DNA of 33,457 bases from a virus. Within the stretch, counting starts at the first letter, position 1; each line of letters starts with the position of its first letter. The notes under the pieces are model-generated. The model had not been told where the DNA came from and made no database searches. It was given only the letters and a program-made list of their open reading frames with translations. The stretch covers positions 1 to 33,457 of the IMG/VR virus record IMGVR_UViG_3300000116_000095, one strand, 5' to 3'. Both the position numbers and the translations under genes were made by a program. Positions 8,300-17,058 of the stretch are shown in pieces.

Positions 8300-8882
8300 T
8301 CCAGCGAAACCTATATTAGCAGATGCCGTTTATTTCGATAAAGCTTTTGCTGAGATCGGTGATAAGCTTTCAACTGATTTAACATGGTTAACTAATAACT
8401 ATGGAAGAGCTGAATACATACCCGAATTGGATGATCTAGGGAAGGTCTATGGGAAAACCATATATTTCCCTGCAGTTTACGTCGGGGACCCTAAGAAGCC
8501 AACAGAATACCTCAGTATGATGCCAGATGAGCATCTTGATAACCACGTTTTCTTTTTACTAGAAGATGTACAAGAGATAAATCCTAGATTAGGAACTATA
8601 GGTAATATGAAATCTGAGTTCTCCATCATTTTTTGGTGGGACTACAGAAAGGTATATGTAGATCACCTTGTAAGATCTGTAGAGAATGTCAAGAAAGATA
8701 TTTTAACTGTATTATTAAAAGCAGCTTTCAAAACATGCACATTGGATATTAAGTTTAGTTACGTTGATAACAAAAATGTCTATCTAAATTTTGAAGCTGA
8801 TCAAGTTAATAGAAAGTACTTGATGCGCCCTTATGGCGGATTGAAATTATCTGGAACCATTAAATTAAACACGACATGTTAG
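8292..8882 (+). CDS. tail completion / tail terminator-like protein
   Basis: This 196-residue mixed alpha/beta protein contains IYFPAVYVGDPKKPTEYLSM, then MKSEFSIIFWWDYRKVY and a C-terminal strand segment RPYGGLKLSGTIKL. Size and position directly after the joining protein fit the tail terminator that caps the tube before head attachment. No catalytic motif is visible. The gene overlaps the next small ORF by 7 bases (ATG at 8876). Confidence 0.5.
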   Translation: MYNPAKPILADAVYFDKAFAEIGDKLSTDLTWLTNNYGRAEYIPELDDLGKVYGKTIYFPAVYVGDPKKPTEYLSMMPDEHLDNHVFFLLEDVQEINPRLGTIGNMKSEFSIIFWWDYRKVYVDHLVRSVENVKKDILTVLLKAAFKTCTLDIKFSYVDNKNVYLNFEADQVNRKYLMRPYGGLKLSGTIKLNTTC

Positions 8883-9055
8883 AACAGTTATTACTTAGAC
8901 TAGGATTTGTTAAACTCGATGTTCTTTTAAAGGAACGCCTAAAATCCTTTGAACTAGAAAAGAAACTAAAGAGAATTGAGGAAAAAAAATCCTTTGAACT
9001 AGAAAAGAAACTAAAGAGAATTGAGGAAAAAAAAACATTAGGCAAGATCTCTTAA
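8876..9055 (+). CDS. small coiled-coil protein with exact internal duplication; possible first part of a frameshifted amidase
   Basis: This is a 59-residue ORF: a hydrophobic start (MLEQLLLRLGFVKLDVLLKERL) followed by two identical copies of KSFELEKKLKRIEEK and a short tail KTLGKIS. The two copies are the 45-bp tandem repeat at 8942-9031. The heptad-like spacing of Leu/Ile and the high charge indicate a coiled coil. The ATG overlaps the upstream stop by 7 bases. The frame ends 20 bases after an A9 run. A -1 slip on that run would carry ribosomes into the amidase frame, which has no normal start of its own. The protein may therefore be a coiled-coil N-terminal domain of the amidase, or an independent small protein. 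Confidence 0.6.
   Translation: MLEQLLLRLGFVKLDVLLKERLKSFELEKKLKRIEEKKSFELEKKLKRIEEKKTLGKIS
8942..9031 (+). repeat. 45-bp exact tandem duplication (2 copies)
   Basis: The unit beginning AAATCCTTTGAACTAG recurs after exactly 45 bases (copies 8942-8986 and 8987-9031). It is a multiple of three, adding 15 residues without breaking the frame. The lack of any difference between copies indicates a very recent duplication. Confidence 0.9.
9026..9036 (+). other. A9 slippery run, candidate -1 frameshift site (or homopolymer error)
   Basis: G, nine A's and C (9027-9035 all A) end the second repeat copy. In the upstream frame this reads GAA AAA AAA ACA. A -1 slip gives AAC ATT AGG, the frame of the amidase, which stays open to 9606. 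Conversely, one extra A would fuse the two frames outright. Either programmed slippage or a miscounted homopolymer would explain the missing amidase start. Confidence 0.5.
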
Positions 9056-9606
9056 CTAACCACAACCGGCCTGCTCTCAAGAATCCTAAATTCTATAGAA
9101 TAAGAGAAGTAAAGGCTATAGTATTACATTGGACAGCGAACCTAAACAATGGCGCAAATGCAAAAGCAAACAGGGACTATTTCAATAGCACACAAAGGAA
9201 AGCCAGTGCGCACTTTATTGTAGATGAAAAAGAAGTAATACAATGTTTACCGCTTAATGAAGTGGCCTATCATTGTGGAGATAGAAACCACCGAATTTTA
9301 AAAAAGGACGTGAAAAAATATGGGTACACTAAATTTGGTTATTCCCTTTTGGATGAAAAAAGATTAACCCCAAATTTCTATACTATAGGGATTGAAATGT
9401 GTGTAAACGAGGATGGTGATTTCAAAGGAACTTTAAGGAGAACAGTAAAATTAATTCGATACCTTAAAAGCATTAATGGTAATGTTCCTTTAGTCCGACA
9501 TTATGATATAACAGGCAAAAAATGCCCAAAACACAAAGTCTTAGGTACTTGGAAACTACTAGATAAAAGGCCTTGGAAAGAATTTAAAAAAGCATGTGAA
9601 CTATGA
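9037..9606 (+). CDS. N-acetylmuramoyl-L-alanine amidase (Amidase_2, T7 lysozyme type); start unresolved
   Basis: This enzyme cleaves the amide bond between muramic acid and the stem peptide of peptidoglycan. Numbering from 9037: H31 in VLHWTA, then SAHFIVDEKEVIQ and EVAYHCGD, and H155 in RHYDITGKKCP with K161 and C163. The H-x5-K-x-C spacing equals that of T7 lysozyme zinc and catalytic residues (H122, K128, C130). The frame is open from 9025 but has no ATG, GTG or TTG until GTG 9261-9263, which would remove the first zinc histidine. ATT at 9037 is the only near-start upstream, 10 bases after GAGG. Fusion to the preceding coiled-coil ORF by -1 frameshifting is the alternative. Lying inside the tail block, it may be a virion-associated lysin or the endolysin. 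Confidence 0.85.
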   Translation: MRQDLLTNHNRPALKNPKFYRIREVKAIVLHWTANLNNGANAKANRDYFNSTQRKASAHFIVDEKEVIQCLPLNEVAYHCGDRNHRILKKDVKKYGYTKFGYSLLDEKRLTPNFYTIGIEMCVNEDGDFKGTLRRTVKLIRYLKSINGNVPLVRHYDITGKKCPKHKVLGTWKLLDKRPWKEFKKACEL

Positions 9607-10334
9607 AAGAAGTAAAGCACAAAGGTCATACGCTAGTCATGTACGATAGCATTGATGATCTACCAATAAGAAGATTTCAAGCACTCAATTTGAACCTAGC
9701 ACTTGATGCTGGTATAGGTTCTGATCAAGAAGCTGTAACTAGACATTCAGCAATGATACGTAAGTTTATACAAGCTGGTCAAACTGAAGAAGCCTTAGTG
9801 CAGTTGAATAACTACGAGCAGTGTTTAACTTTTATAGTTCAAGGTATAAATCCTAAGCTATTTTCTTTCGTGTGCCTATTACACAAACTAGATGGAAAAT
9901 TAATTACAGATTTAACTGAAGAGGGTATAAAGCAAACATTAGATAAGATGGATATAGCTAATCACAGCTTTATAACGAATCTTATGCTTGAAGCTAAAAA
10001 AAAACTTTATCAGGAGCTAGAAATATGTTTCCCAAAACTTTCCAAAGGGACAAACGAGACTAGATACTGGAACGCACTAAAAAACAATGTTATCTATAGG
10101 CTTAAGAAAGTAGCAGGACAAGAGGTAGATGACATGTTAGAAAAAATAGAACTAGGTTTATTGAATATAGTTAAACCTAAAATATATGCTGGGACTACGG
10201 GAATAGAGGTTAAAAACAAGAAGAGTTTTGAGAACCTAAGTACTAAAGTGGATAAGGAATTTAACGTAAATACGAACGATCTTAATGTTTTTCAGTTTTA
10301 TAGCAGAGTAGAACAGTTAATGAATAAAAAATGA
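9603..10334 (+). CDS. probable tail assembly chaperone
   Basis: This 243-residue mostly helical soluble protein lies immediately upstream of the tape measure, coupled by ATGA overlaps at both ends. The N-terminal half (SIDDLPIRRFQALNLNLALDAGIG, EEALVQLNNYEQCLTFIVQGINPK) has the look of tail assembly chaperones that coat the tape measure during tail growth. No frameshifted second product is obvious at its end. The assignment depends on position and helical content; a minor tail protein is the alternative. Confidence 0.5.
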   Translation: MKEVKHKGHTLVMYDSIDDLPIRRFQALNLNLALDAGIGSDQEAVTRHSAMIRKFIQAGQTEEALVQLNNYEQCLTFIVQGINPKLFSFVCLLHKLDGKLITDLTEEGIKQTLDKMDIANHSFITNLMLEAKKKLYQELEICFPKLSKGTNETRYWNALKNNVIYRLKKVAGQEVDDMLEKIELGLLNIVKPKIYAGTTGIEVKNKKSFENLSTKVDKEFNVNTNDLNVFQFYSRVEQLMNKK

Positions 10335-13300
10335 GTAATCCAGTAACTAATAGCCAGCTTTACAAAGATGACGGTAAACTCAAAGAGCTGTTAAAAACGC
10401 TCAAAGAGATACATACTGTGTATGCAACTATGTCTGATGGCATAACCAATAAAGCTAAGGCATTAGAATTAGCTCTCAATGGCGTTAATCTTAAGACTGA
10501 TGAAGGTAGAAGAGCTTTAAAAGAAGCTGCAGCTGAAACTAGTAGATTAGAAAAATTAACAGTTAAGTACAACAGAGCTTTAAGCAATAATGCTGTAGAT
10601 GTGGCTAGAGTTAATGAAGAGATAAAGAAACTAAATAGACACAACAAATTACAAGCTACTATAGTTAATTCAACAGCTACTAGTTATAATAGATTAAAAG
10701 CTACATACGACAGTAATATACAAAGGCTTAAAGCTCTTAGCCAAGGTACTAGAGACAATACAGCTGAAGGCCAGAGATTAATCCACGTCACTCAAAGAAT
10801 GAAGAATGAATTGAGACGACTGGATGATCAGTTTGGTCGTAATAGGCTTAGTATGATAGAACAGAATACATCTGCTTCTAGGCTTTGGGGATCACTTAAG
10901 AATTTAGTGTTAACTTATCTATCTATAACTACGGTGATGAGACTCGCTAATAGCGTGTTTAGAAACACTAAAAGTATAGATTCATTAAATTTTGCTTATA
11001 ATCAAGTTATCGATACTAGTGCTGAGCTTGTAAGATCTCAGCAATTCATAAAGGACATTACAACTGATTTAGGTTTAGATTATATATCTACGTCTAAAGC
11101 CTATTTAAAGTATAGAGCTGCTATAAAATCCACTAACTTAACAATAGAAGAATCAGATAAGATATTTACTAGTTTCGCTAAGGCATCAGCTGTATTAGGT
11201 TTATCAACTTCAGAAAACAAAGGTGTGTTCTTAGCCTTAGAGCAGATGATTTCCAAAGGTAAGATTAGTTCAGAGGAATTAAGACTACAATTAGGTGAAA
11301 GAATGCCAGGTGCTTTGGATATATTTGCTAAGAGTATGGGAGTGAGTGTAATGACCTTATCAGACATGCTTAAGAAAGGAGAGGTTATAAGTGCAGAAAC
11401 TTTACCTGCATTCGCTAGAGAACTTGAAAAAGCATATAATATAACAGACGTTAAAACAGTAGATACCTTAACAGCAGCACAAAACAGATTGAATAGAGAA
11501 TGGGTATTGTTTGTAGAATTTCTAGAAGGTAGCGATGCAATAAAGAGAGTATTTGATTCACTTAGAGAAGGTTTAGTTTTTATCAGGAGTAATTTCAGCA
11601 CTATTGTTAATCTTACTAAAGGAGTAGCTTTAGTTGCTTCAGCTTTTGTATCATGGCACGCAGCTTTATTAATCACTAATGTAGCACAGAGGTTATCTAT
11701 AGGAGCGACTATAGCTGATATAGCAAGTAAAGGTTTATTAGCTGCAGCTACAGGAGCAGCTGCAAGAGCTCAAGCTGCATTCAACCTAGTTTTAAAAAAT
11801 AATCCTTATGCCTTAGTGGCAACAGTATTAGCGACTATTATATCTGGTTTAGTCTTATTTGAAGAAAGAGTAGATAAAACAAAAGAAAGTTTAAAAAATA
11901 TCTCTGTACAAGCTGAGCAGAGTATAGTGGCCGCTAAGCTAAAGACTGAAGCTCTAGTAGAAGTTCTTAAGGATGAGAATGCTGAAAGAGAAGATAAAGT
12001 AAAAGCTCTCAAAGAGCTAAAGAAGATAAATAAAGATTATTTTGGTGCTTTAGACACAGAAAAAAGCAAGATAACTGATATTGATGATGCTTTAAAAAGT
12101 TATAGTGCTTCTATCCTAGTGGCTGCTAAGGCTCAAGCTGCTATTAATCGTATAATTCAACTGGAGCAGGAACTTTTAGACACAGACAAACTATGGGAGG
12201 AATCAGAAACTTCTCTTCTAGACTATGCAACAGCTGCAATAAAAAGTGGAGGCAATATATTCTTATTAGAAAACAGGCTACAAATACAAAGAGCAAAGAA
12301 TTTCCAAGAGAGGAAAAATCAGATAGAGGAAGAAATAGCTGCTTTAGGTATCTTAGCAGATCCAAAAAATATAATACCAATTAGTACTATAACTGATGAC
12401 GATGACGATGACGATGACGACGATAAAGGAAAGACTGATAAGCAATTAGAAGCTGCTGAAAAGCAGATAACTAAAATGAAAGACCTAGCAGCTGAAGGTC
12501 AAGCTATCCTTGGAGGTAAAGCAGCAGAAGCCAGATTGGAGTACGACAAGACAATACGCAAGATAGATGACATGAAAGCTAAACTAGCTGAGTTCAACAG
12601 AGACTTCAAGATGGATGTCAAAGTGGACTTCTCTCCAACAGTGCAAGTGGCTGATATAACCTTAGCTCGTAAGTTAGATGAATTGTTATTTGCTGAAAAT
12701 GATAAGATTAAAGATGGTTTCGATATACTCGAAGAGCAAATAAGAAAAGGTTTAAAGTTTTCAGTACAATCACCTTTAGAAGAAGAATTAGCTAAAAGCA
12801 TACCTGAATCATTCCTAGCTAAGAATGAAGCTAGAGCAGATGAATTAAAAAAGGCTGTAACTTCTACATTTGAAGATGATGTAAAGGATGAAGGGCTATT
12901 TGCAGCTATTGGTTTTAAGCTAGGTTTAGATGAAGATGAAATCAAAGGATTACAGACTACTTTTAGCTTTGTGAAGAAACAATTAACCTCTTTAGCTAGT
13001 TTTAGAAAGAAAATAGCTGATCAAGAGGTAACCAACTCTGCTAATGAAGTGAGATCTAAGGAAACAGCTCTTAAAAATGAGATAGCTAATAGGAATGCAG
13101 GCTATGCTCATAGTGTAGAATCTGCTACAAGAGATTTAGATTTAGCTAAAGATACCCAGAAAAAAGCATTAAAAGAACAGGAAAAGGCTCAGAAGCAACA
13201 ACTAGCTGCTCAAGCTGTGCAAGAAGCTGGAAACCTAGTAGGAGCTGCAGCTAAAATATGGTATCAGCTAGGATTTCCTTTTGCTATACCAGCAATAGCA

Positions 13301-13750
13301 CTTATGTTTGGTACTTTTGCAGCAGTTAAATTAAAAGCTGCTCAACTATCTAAAAAGAAGTTTAGTACTGGTGGTTATGAAAAGCTTGGAGGTGGATCGC
13401 ATGCAAGTGGAAAGGACACATACTTAGGTTTTGAAAGTGAGGGGAAACCAGCATTCGCTGAGAAAGATGAAGGTATAGCTATATTTAATAAAAAAGCTGT
13501 TAACAAATATGGTGATATTATACCTCAACTTGTAGAGTCTGCTAATAATCTACAGCTACATAATGTAATGGATAGACAGCAAGTTATAGCTAAAAGAATA
13601 AGTGTACAAGTCAATAATATATCTGATAATGCTAAAATGGAGTATTACTTAATGCAATTACTAGAGAATAGTAAGAATAGTTCTTACAACGAGAAAGACG
13701 GAACACCAGTAATAACTAGAAACAATGTAACTCAAAGAGTCCATGGCTAA
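10331..13750 (+). CDS. tail tape measure protein
   Basis: At 1139 residues this is the longest gene here. It sets tail length and helps DNA entry. The N-terminal 170 residues are coiled coil. The region about 200-370 matches the tape-measure N-terminal domain, with SSEELRLQLGERMPGALDIF and EVISAETLPAFARELE. Hydrophobic segments lie near 430-455, 495-511 and 981-1001. Residues 689-698 are ten consecutive Asp encoded by alternating GAT/GAC. At about 0.15 nm per residue the protein predicts a tail near 170 nm, so a long-tailed siphovirus. No lytic transglycosylase or peptidase motif was noticed. The start overlaps the chaperone stop; the stop overlaps the next start by 8 bases. Confidence 0.93.
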   Translation: MSNPVTNSQLYKDDGKLKELLKTLKEIHTVYATMSDGITNKAKALELALNGVNLKTDEGRRALKEAAAETSRLEKLTVKYNRALSNNAVDVARVNEEIKKLNRHNKLQATIVNSTATSYNRLKATYDSNIQRLKALSQGTRDNTAEGQRLIHVTQRMKNELRRLDDQFGRNRLSMIEQNTSASRLWGSLKNLVLTYLSITTVMRLANSVFRNTKSIDSLNFAYNQVIDTSAELVRSQQFIKDITTDLGLDYISTSKAYLKYRAAIKSTNLTIEESDKIFTSFAKASAVLGLSTSENKGVFLALEQMISKGKISSEELRLQLGERMPGALDIFAKSMGVSVMTLSDMLKKGEVISAETLPAFARELEKAYNITDVKTVDTLTAAQNRLNREWVLFVEFLEGSDAIKRVFDSLREGLVFIRSNFSTIVNLTKGVALVASAFVSWHAALLITNVAQRLSIGATIADIASKGLLAAATGAAARAQAAFNLVLKNNPYALVATVLATIISGLVLFEERVDKTKESLKNISVQAEQSIVAAKLKTEALVEVLKDENAEREDKVKALKELKKINKDYFGALDTEKSKITDIDDALKSYSASILVAAKAQAAINRIIQLEQELLDTDKLWEESETSLLDYATAAIKSGGNIFLLENRLQIQRAKNFQERKNQIEEEIAALGILADPKNIIPISTITDDDDDDDDDDKGKTDKQLEAAEKQITKMKDLAAEGQAILGGKAAEARLEYDKTIRKIDDMKAKLAEFNRDFKMDVKVDFSPTVQVADITLARKLDELLFAENDKIKDGFDILEEQIRKGLKFSVQSPLEEELAKSIPESFLAKNEARADELKKAVTSTFEDDVKDEGLFAAIGFKLGLDEDEIKGLQTTFSFVKKQLTSLASFRKKIADQEVTNSANEVRSKETALKNEIANRNAGYAHSVESATRDLDLAKDTQKKALKEQEKAQKQQLAAQAVQEAGNLVGAAAKIWYQLGFPFAIPAIALMFGTFAAVKLKAAQLSKKKFSTGGYEKLGGGSHASGKDTYLGFESEGKPAFAEKDEGIAIFNKKAVNKYGDIIPQLVESANNLQLHNVMDRQQVIAKRISVQVNNISDNAKMEYYLMQLLENSKNSSYNEKDGTPVITRNNVTQRVHG

Positions 13751-15878
13751 GTATAATATTACAATATCATATGATTCAGAGTCTTATACTACTCAACGAG
13801 GGTATGATAGCTCTAATCTATTTAATTATGACAAAGAGTCTGAATATGTTTTCTATAGACGTAGTCTTAATGCTGATTTAGTATTTATAGCTGAGGGTTT
13901 TTGGTTCATAGACAATGCTCCTTTTGAGACTAAGTTCGATCTATCTGTACAAGAAGTAGGAATTTATTCAGGATCTAACATAGGTGATCCTTGGATAGGT
14001 TTTTTCTACAAGACTGATTGCAAGTTTACTAAAACCACTAAAACCAAAAAAGTAATAGTAAAAGCTCAAGTAGAAGACGTGTATAAGAATGTATTAAATA
14101 GCTTAGACAAGGAAATTAACATTCTTAAGCATAGACCACTGACAACTAAAGTGAGTTATTCCAAGCAACCTTTAATCCAGATATATTTACCTGGCTCTTC
14201 GCTTATACAAAACATACTAGGTGGAGTTGTGTGGGAGTCAGAAGTTACACCTACTGAGAGTGATGCTACATTAACTAATGATTATTTATTCACTAAGTCT
14301 TTCGACAAGATAATCATAACAGGTTCAGAAGCTTCACTAGCTGAAGACATTTCAGGTATATACAATGGAGTCACTAAAGTGAGAGAGGATGGAGTTTATA
14401 CCATAATACAAGATACAGTTATACGTAGTATATGGTATGTGCGCAAAAATTCATCCGGTTTAAATGTTTTCACTGGTGGTGGGCTGGACACAGGATTGTT
14501 TGGTTTTCCACAACATTCTGACTACAATAGAACGTTCTTTAATGTAGCTGATATAACTGAACAAGTTAGAGCTTTTAGAGTTTCAGCTTATGCTAGAATA
14601 CTAACAGATGTTTCAAGTGGTAATCAAGTTATACCTGCAGTAGACATATCAGAATTTGGTTATACTCATGTAGCTTCATTAGTTACAACTGATTTTACAT
14701 TAAATGACACTAGCCAAACAACTAATAGCTCTTTTGGTCAGTTTGACAAAAATAGCATTCAGAATCCTGATTTATATTTTCCAGCTTATGATGATGTTAC
14801 TTATGGTAGAGCTACTCCAATTCTAAAATCGACTTGGAGCGAGTTCGCTATATGGTTTAGTTTAAACAGTGACCTAGTAGCTAAACAACAATCTTTAGCT
14901 GTTGAATATACAGATAGAACTACATATAAGCTGAGTGATGTTCTATATACTCTTTTAGAGGAGTTAGAAACTGGAACTACGTTCTTAGGTAATTCAGCTC
15001 ACTCACAGTTCCTATATGGTTTAGTCAATCCTATTTCTGGAATAGTAGAGCCTACACTGACCTTAACACCTAACAGTAATATATTAGCTGGAAACTATGA
15101 CACTCCAACTTCTAAAGCTAATATTAAGTTAGGTGACGTATTAACTATGCTTAAGAATGTTTATAACCTCGATTGGATTATAAACGAGGACAACAAATTA
15201 ATAATTGAACACTCATTATATTTCGAGAATGGAGGTAGTTATACAACAGCTACAGTAGGAACAGACCTTACAACACTAGTGCAACCAGCAAATGAATTGG
15301 TATGGAGTTATAGTACTGAAGAATGGGAATATGATAAAGCCGAAATGCCTGAACAAATAAGGTTCAAATGGCAACATAAAGTATCAGAGCCTTTTGATGG
15401 TTATCCAATAGATGTGATGAGTGCATTCGTGGAAAAAGGCAACATAAAGGAGAATAACATAGGTGTGTTTACTAGCGATTTAGACTACATGCAAGCTATA
15501 TCAGGTGAAATATCAAATGATGGTTTTACTTTATTGGGCGTGGATATAACTACAAATAAAGTAGCTTTTTTCAATATAGTTAAAAATGCTGAAGAATATT
15601 GGCTTATGCAAAATGGTCAACTATCACTAGTATACTTAGTTGATAAGTTCCACAAGTATAATTTACCAGCCGCGAACATTAAGGTTAATGAGGCTGTTAC
15701 TACAGCGACTACTGTCCAAAGAAATAAGATTCAGGAAGTTTCATTCCCATCGCTTGCTAACATAGATCCTATAAAGTTGATAAGAACATCGTTGGGTACC
15801 GGCAAAATAGATAAGATAGAAACTAACTTGAGTAGCAAACACATTAAAACAACTATACGACATGACACCGAGAGTTAA
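13743..15878 (+). CDS. tail tip / baseplate hub protein (putative)
   Basis: This 711-residue, largely beta-strand protein follows the tape measure, where the distal tail and tail-associated hub genes normally lie. Early residues include VFIAEGFWFIDNAPFETKFDLS. The middle includes the stretch LDWIINEDNKLIIEHSLYF, which is reminiscent of hub proteins that carry a receptor-binding or fibre-holding platform. No hydrolase motif is visible. Family assignment is by position and length, common in Bacteroidota siphoviruses. Overlap with the next gene is 17 bases. Confidence 0.6.
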   Translation: MAKYNITISYDSESYTTQRGYDSSNLFNYDKESEYVFYRRSLNADLVFIAEGFWFIDNAPFETKFDLSVQEVGIYSGSNIGDPWIGFFYKTDCKFTKTTKTKKVIVKAQVEDVYKNVLNSLDKEINILKHRPLTTKVSYSKQPLIQIYLPGSSLIQNILGGVVWESEVTPTESDATLTNDYLFTKSFDKIIITGSEASLAEDISGIYNGVTKVREDGVYTIIQDTVIRSIWYVRKNSSGLNVFTGGGLDTGLFGFPQHSDYNRTFFNVADITEQVRAFRVSAYARILTDVSSGNQVIPAVDISEFGYTHVASLVTTDFTLNDTSQTTNSSFGQFDKNSIQNPDLYFPAYDDVTYGRATPILKSTWSEFAIWFSLNSDLVAKQQSLAVEYTDRTTYKLSDVLYTLLEELETGTTFLGNSAHSQFLYGLVNPISGIVEPTLTLTPNSNILAGNYDTPTSKANIKLGDVLTMLKNVYNLDWIINEDNKLIIEHSLYFENGGSYTTATVGTDLTTLVQPANELVWSYSTEEWEYDKAEMPEQIRFKWQHKVSEPFDGYPIDVMSAFVEKGNIKENNIGVFTSDLDYMQAISGEISNDGFTLLGVDITTNKVAFFNIVKNAEEYWLMQNGQLSLVYLVDKFHKYNLPAANIKVNEAVTTATTVQRNKIQEVSFPSLANIDPIKLIRTSLGTGKIDKIETNLSSKHIKTTIRHDTES

Positions 15879-17058
15879 CTATAACCCTGTAGCTATATAT
15901 GATTCTCTGTCTTTACAGAATCATAGGCTTTCATACTCGTATGGAGATATAGCTCCTATTCCTGTATTGAAAGACAACATTTTGCCTTTTCAGTTTCCAG
16001 TGACTGTAGGCGGCAGTGTAACTGTTTTCAAGGTAGTTAAATTAGATGATGGTACTGAAACTGATATTCTATCTAACATTAATGCTAGCGGGCTACAAGT
16101 TATAGCTTTTGAAAACTACAGTTTAGTTGTTTACAATGCTACAGCAGCTCTTTCAGCTTCATTAGGAATAGGTAGATACTATTTCTATTTTACTGTAAGT
16201 GCTGTTACTTACTACTCTGAGGTATTTGCTTGGAGGGATTCAGTAGATGATTTAATTAAGATAGAAGCTTGGCATGGAGATAACATCAACTATGAAGGTG
16301 GATTGATTAGATACAGAGCTCCATACAAGTCAACTATATACATTCAATCTGATGTAGGTCAACCGACTTATCCTTACGAAGAAGAGGTACAGAAGCGAGA
16401 TGGAAGAAACTTCCCTATTCAGCAGATAAGTTATAAGCTACATAAGTTTATAATGCTTACTCCTGAGTATTTAGTTGATTTTATGAGGCTTATAAGAATA
16501 CATCATTTTGTTGAAATAACCTACAAAGGCCAAACTCACAAAGTAGATGAGTTTATAATGAATGATCCAAGCTGGCAAGGTAATGGAAACATAGCTAGTT
16601 TAACTATAGAATTTAAAACTGATTCTGTTATAGTTGAAAACTCTAGAGGTTTAGAAGATTTAACCTATGCTCAAGTTACTGTGCTTACTTCTTGTCCAAC
16701 AGCTATAGAAGGTAGGTATACTGACCATGCGGCAGCAGGTACTGGAGGTGTAGTCGCAGATGAATACTTTGCTATAACTTCTCAGTCTGGAATAGTTATT
16801 CAACTTGATGCAACTCAGTCATTTTATAATGATACTGAAGCTAGTGCTCAGTTAACAGAAGATAGCTGCTATGCAGTTGTGGTTGGTAACCAATATGCTT
16901 TACCTAAGAATGCTGTTAGAAAACTAAACCCTACATTGACATATAATACTGATGTCGATGCTACAGCTGGAGGTATAGCTGTAGATGGTATCTATTATAC
17001 TGGATTTTCCCATGAAAGAGCTGTTCCTTATGGCACAGCTGTAATACGTTTAACATGA
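15862..17058 (+). CDS. tail tip / baseplate protein (putative)
   Basis: This 398-residue beta-rich protein lies between the hub and the first exported fibre gene. About 170-270 (LHKFIMLTPEYLVDFMRLIRIHH, ITYKGQTHKVDEFIM) resembles domains in baseplate proteins at this position in related phages. The C-terminal 120 residues look like a separate small beta domain (LTSCPTAIEGRYTDHAA). It has no signal peptide, unlike the next gene, whose ATG overlaps its stop (ATGA). It marks the last cytoplasmic-type gene before the exported block. Confidence 0.5.
   Translation: MTPRVNYNPVAIYDSLSLQNHRLSYSYGDIAPIPVLKDNILPFQFPVTVGGSVTVFKVVKLDDGTETDILSNINASGLQVIAFENYSLVVYNATAALSASLGIGRYYFYFTVSAVTYYSEVFAWRDSVDDLIKIEAWHGDNINYEGGLIRYRAPYKSTIYIQSDVGQPTYPYEEEVQKRDGRNFPIQQISYKLHKFIMLTPEYLVDFMRLIRIHHFVEITYKGQTHKVDEFIMNDPSWQGNGNIASLTIEFKTDSVIVENSRGLEDLTYAQVTVLTSCPTAIEGRYTDHAAAGTGGVVADEYFAITSQSGIVIQLDATQSFYNDTEASAQLTEDSCYAVVVGNQYALPKNAVRKLNPTLTYNTDVDATAGGIAVDGIYYTGFSHERAVPYGTAVIRLT

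Noticed and set aside
8860-9045. Minus-strand ORF with repeated FSSILFSFFSSSKDF
   Set aside because: It is the antisense of the 45-bp duplicated coiled-coil unit; its repetition comes from that repeat and it lies opposite coupled + strand genes.
9262-9606. Amidase called as a short gene starting at the GTG near 9262
   Set aside because: This start would remove the HWTA zinc histidine and the SAHFIVD core, which are clearly encoded upstream in the same open frame.
10360-12945. Several minus-strand ORFs antisense to the tape measure gene
   Set aside because: They follow from codon bias of a helical gene on the opposite strand; no start context, coupling or family resemblance.
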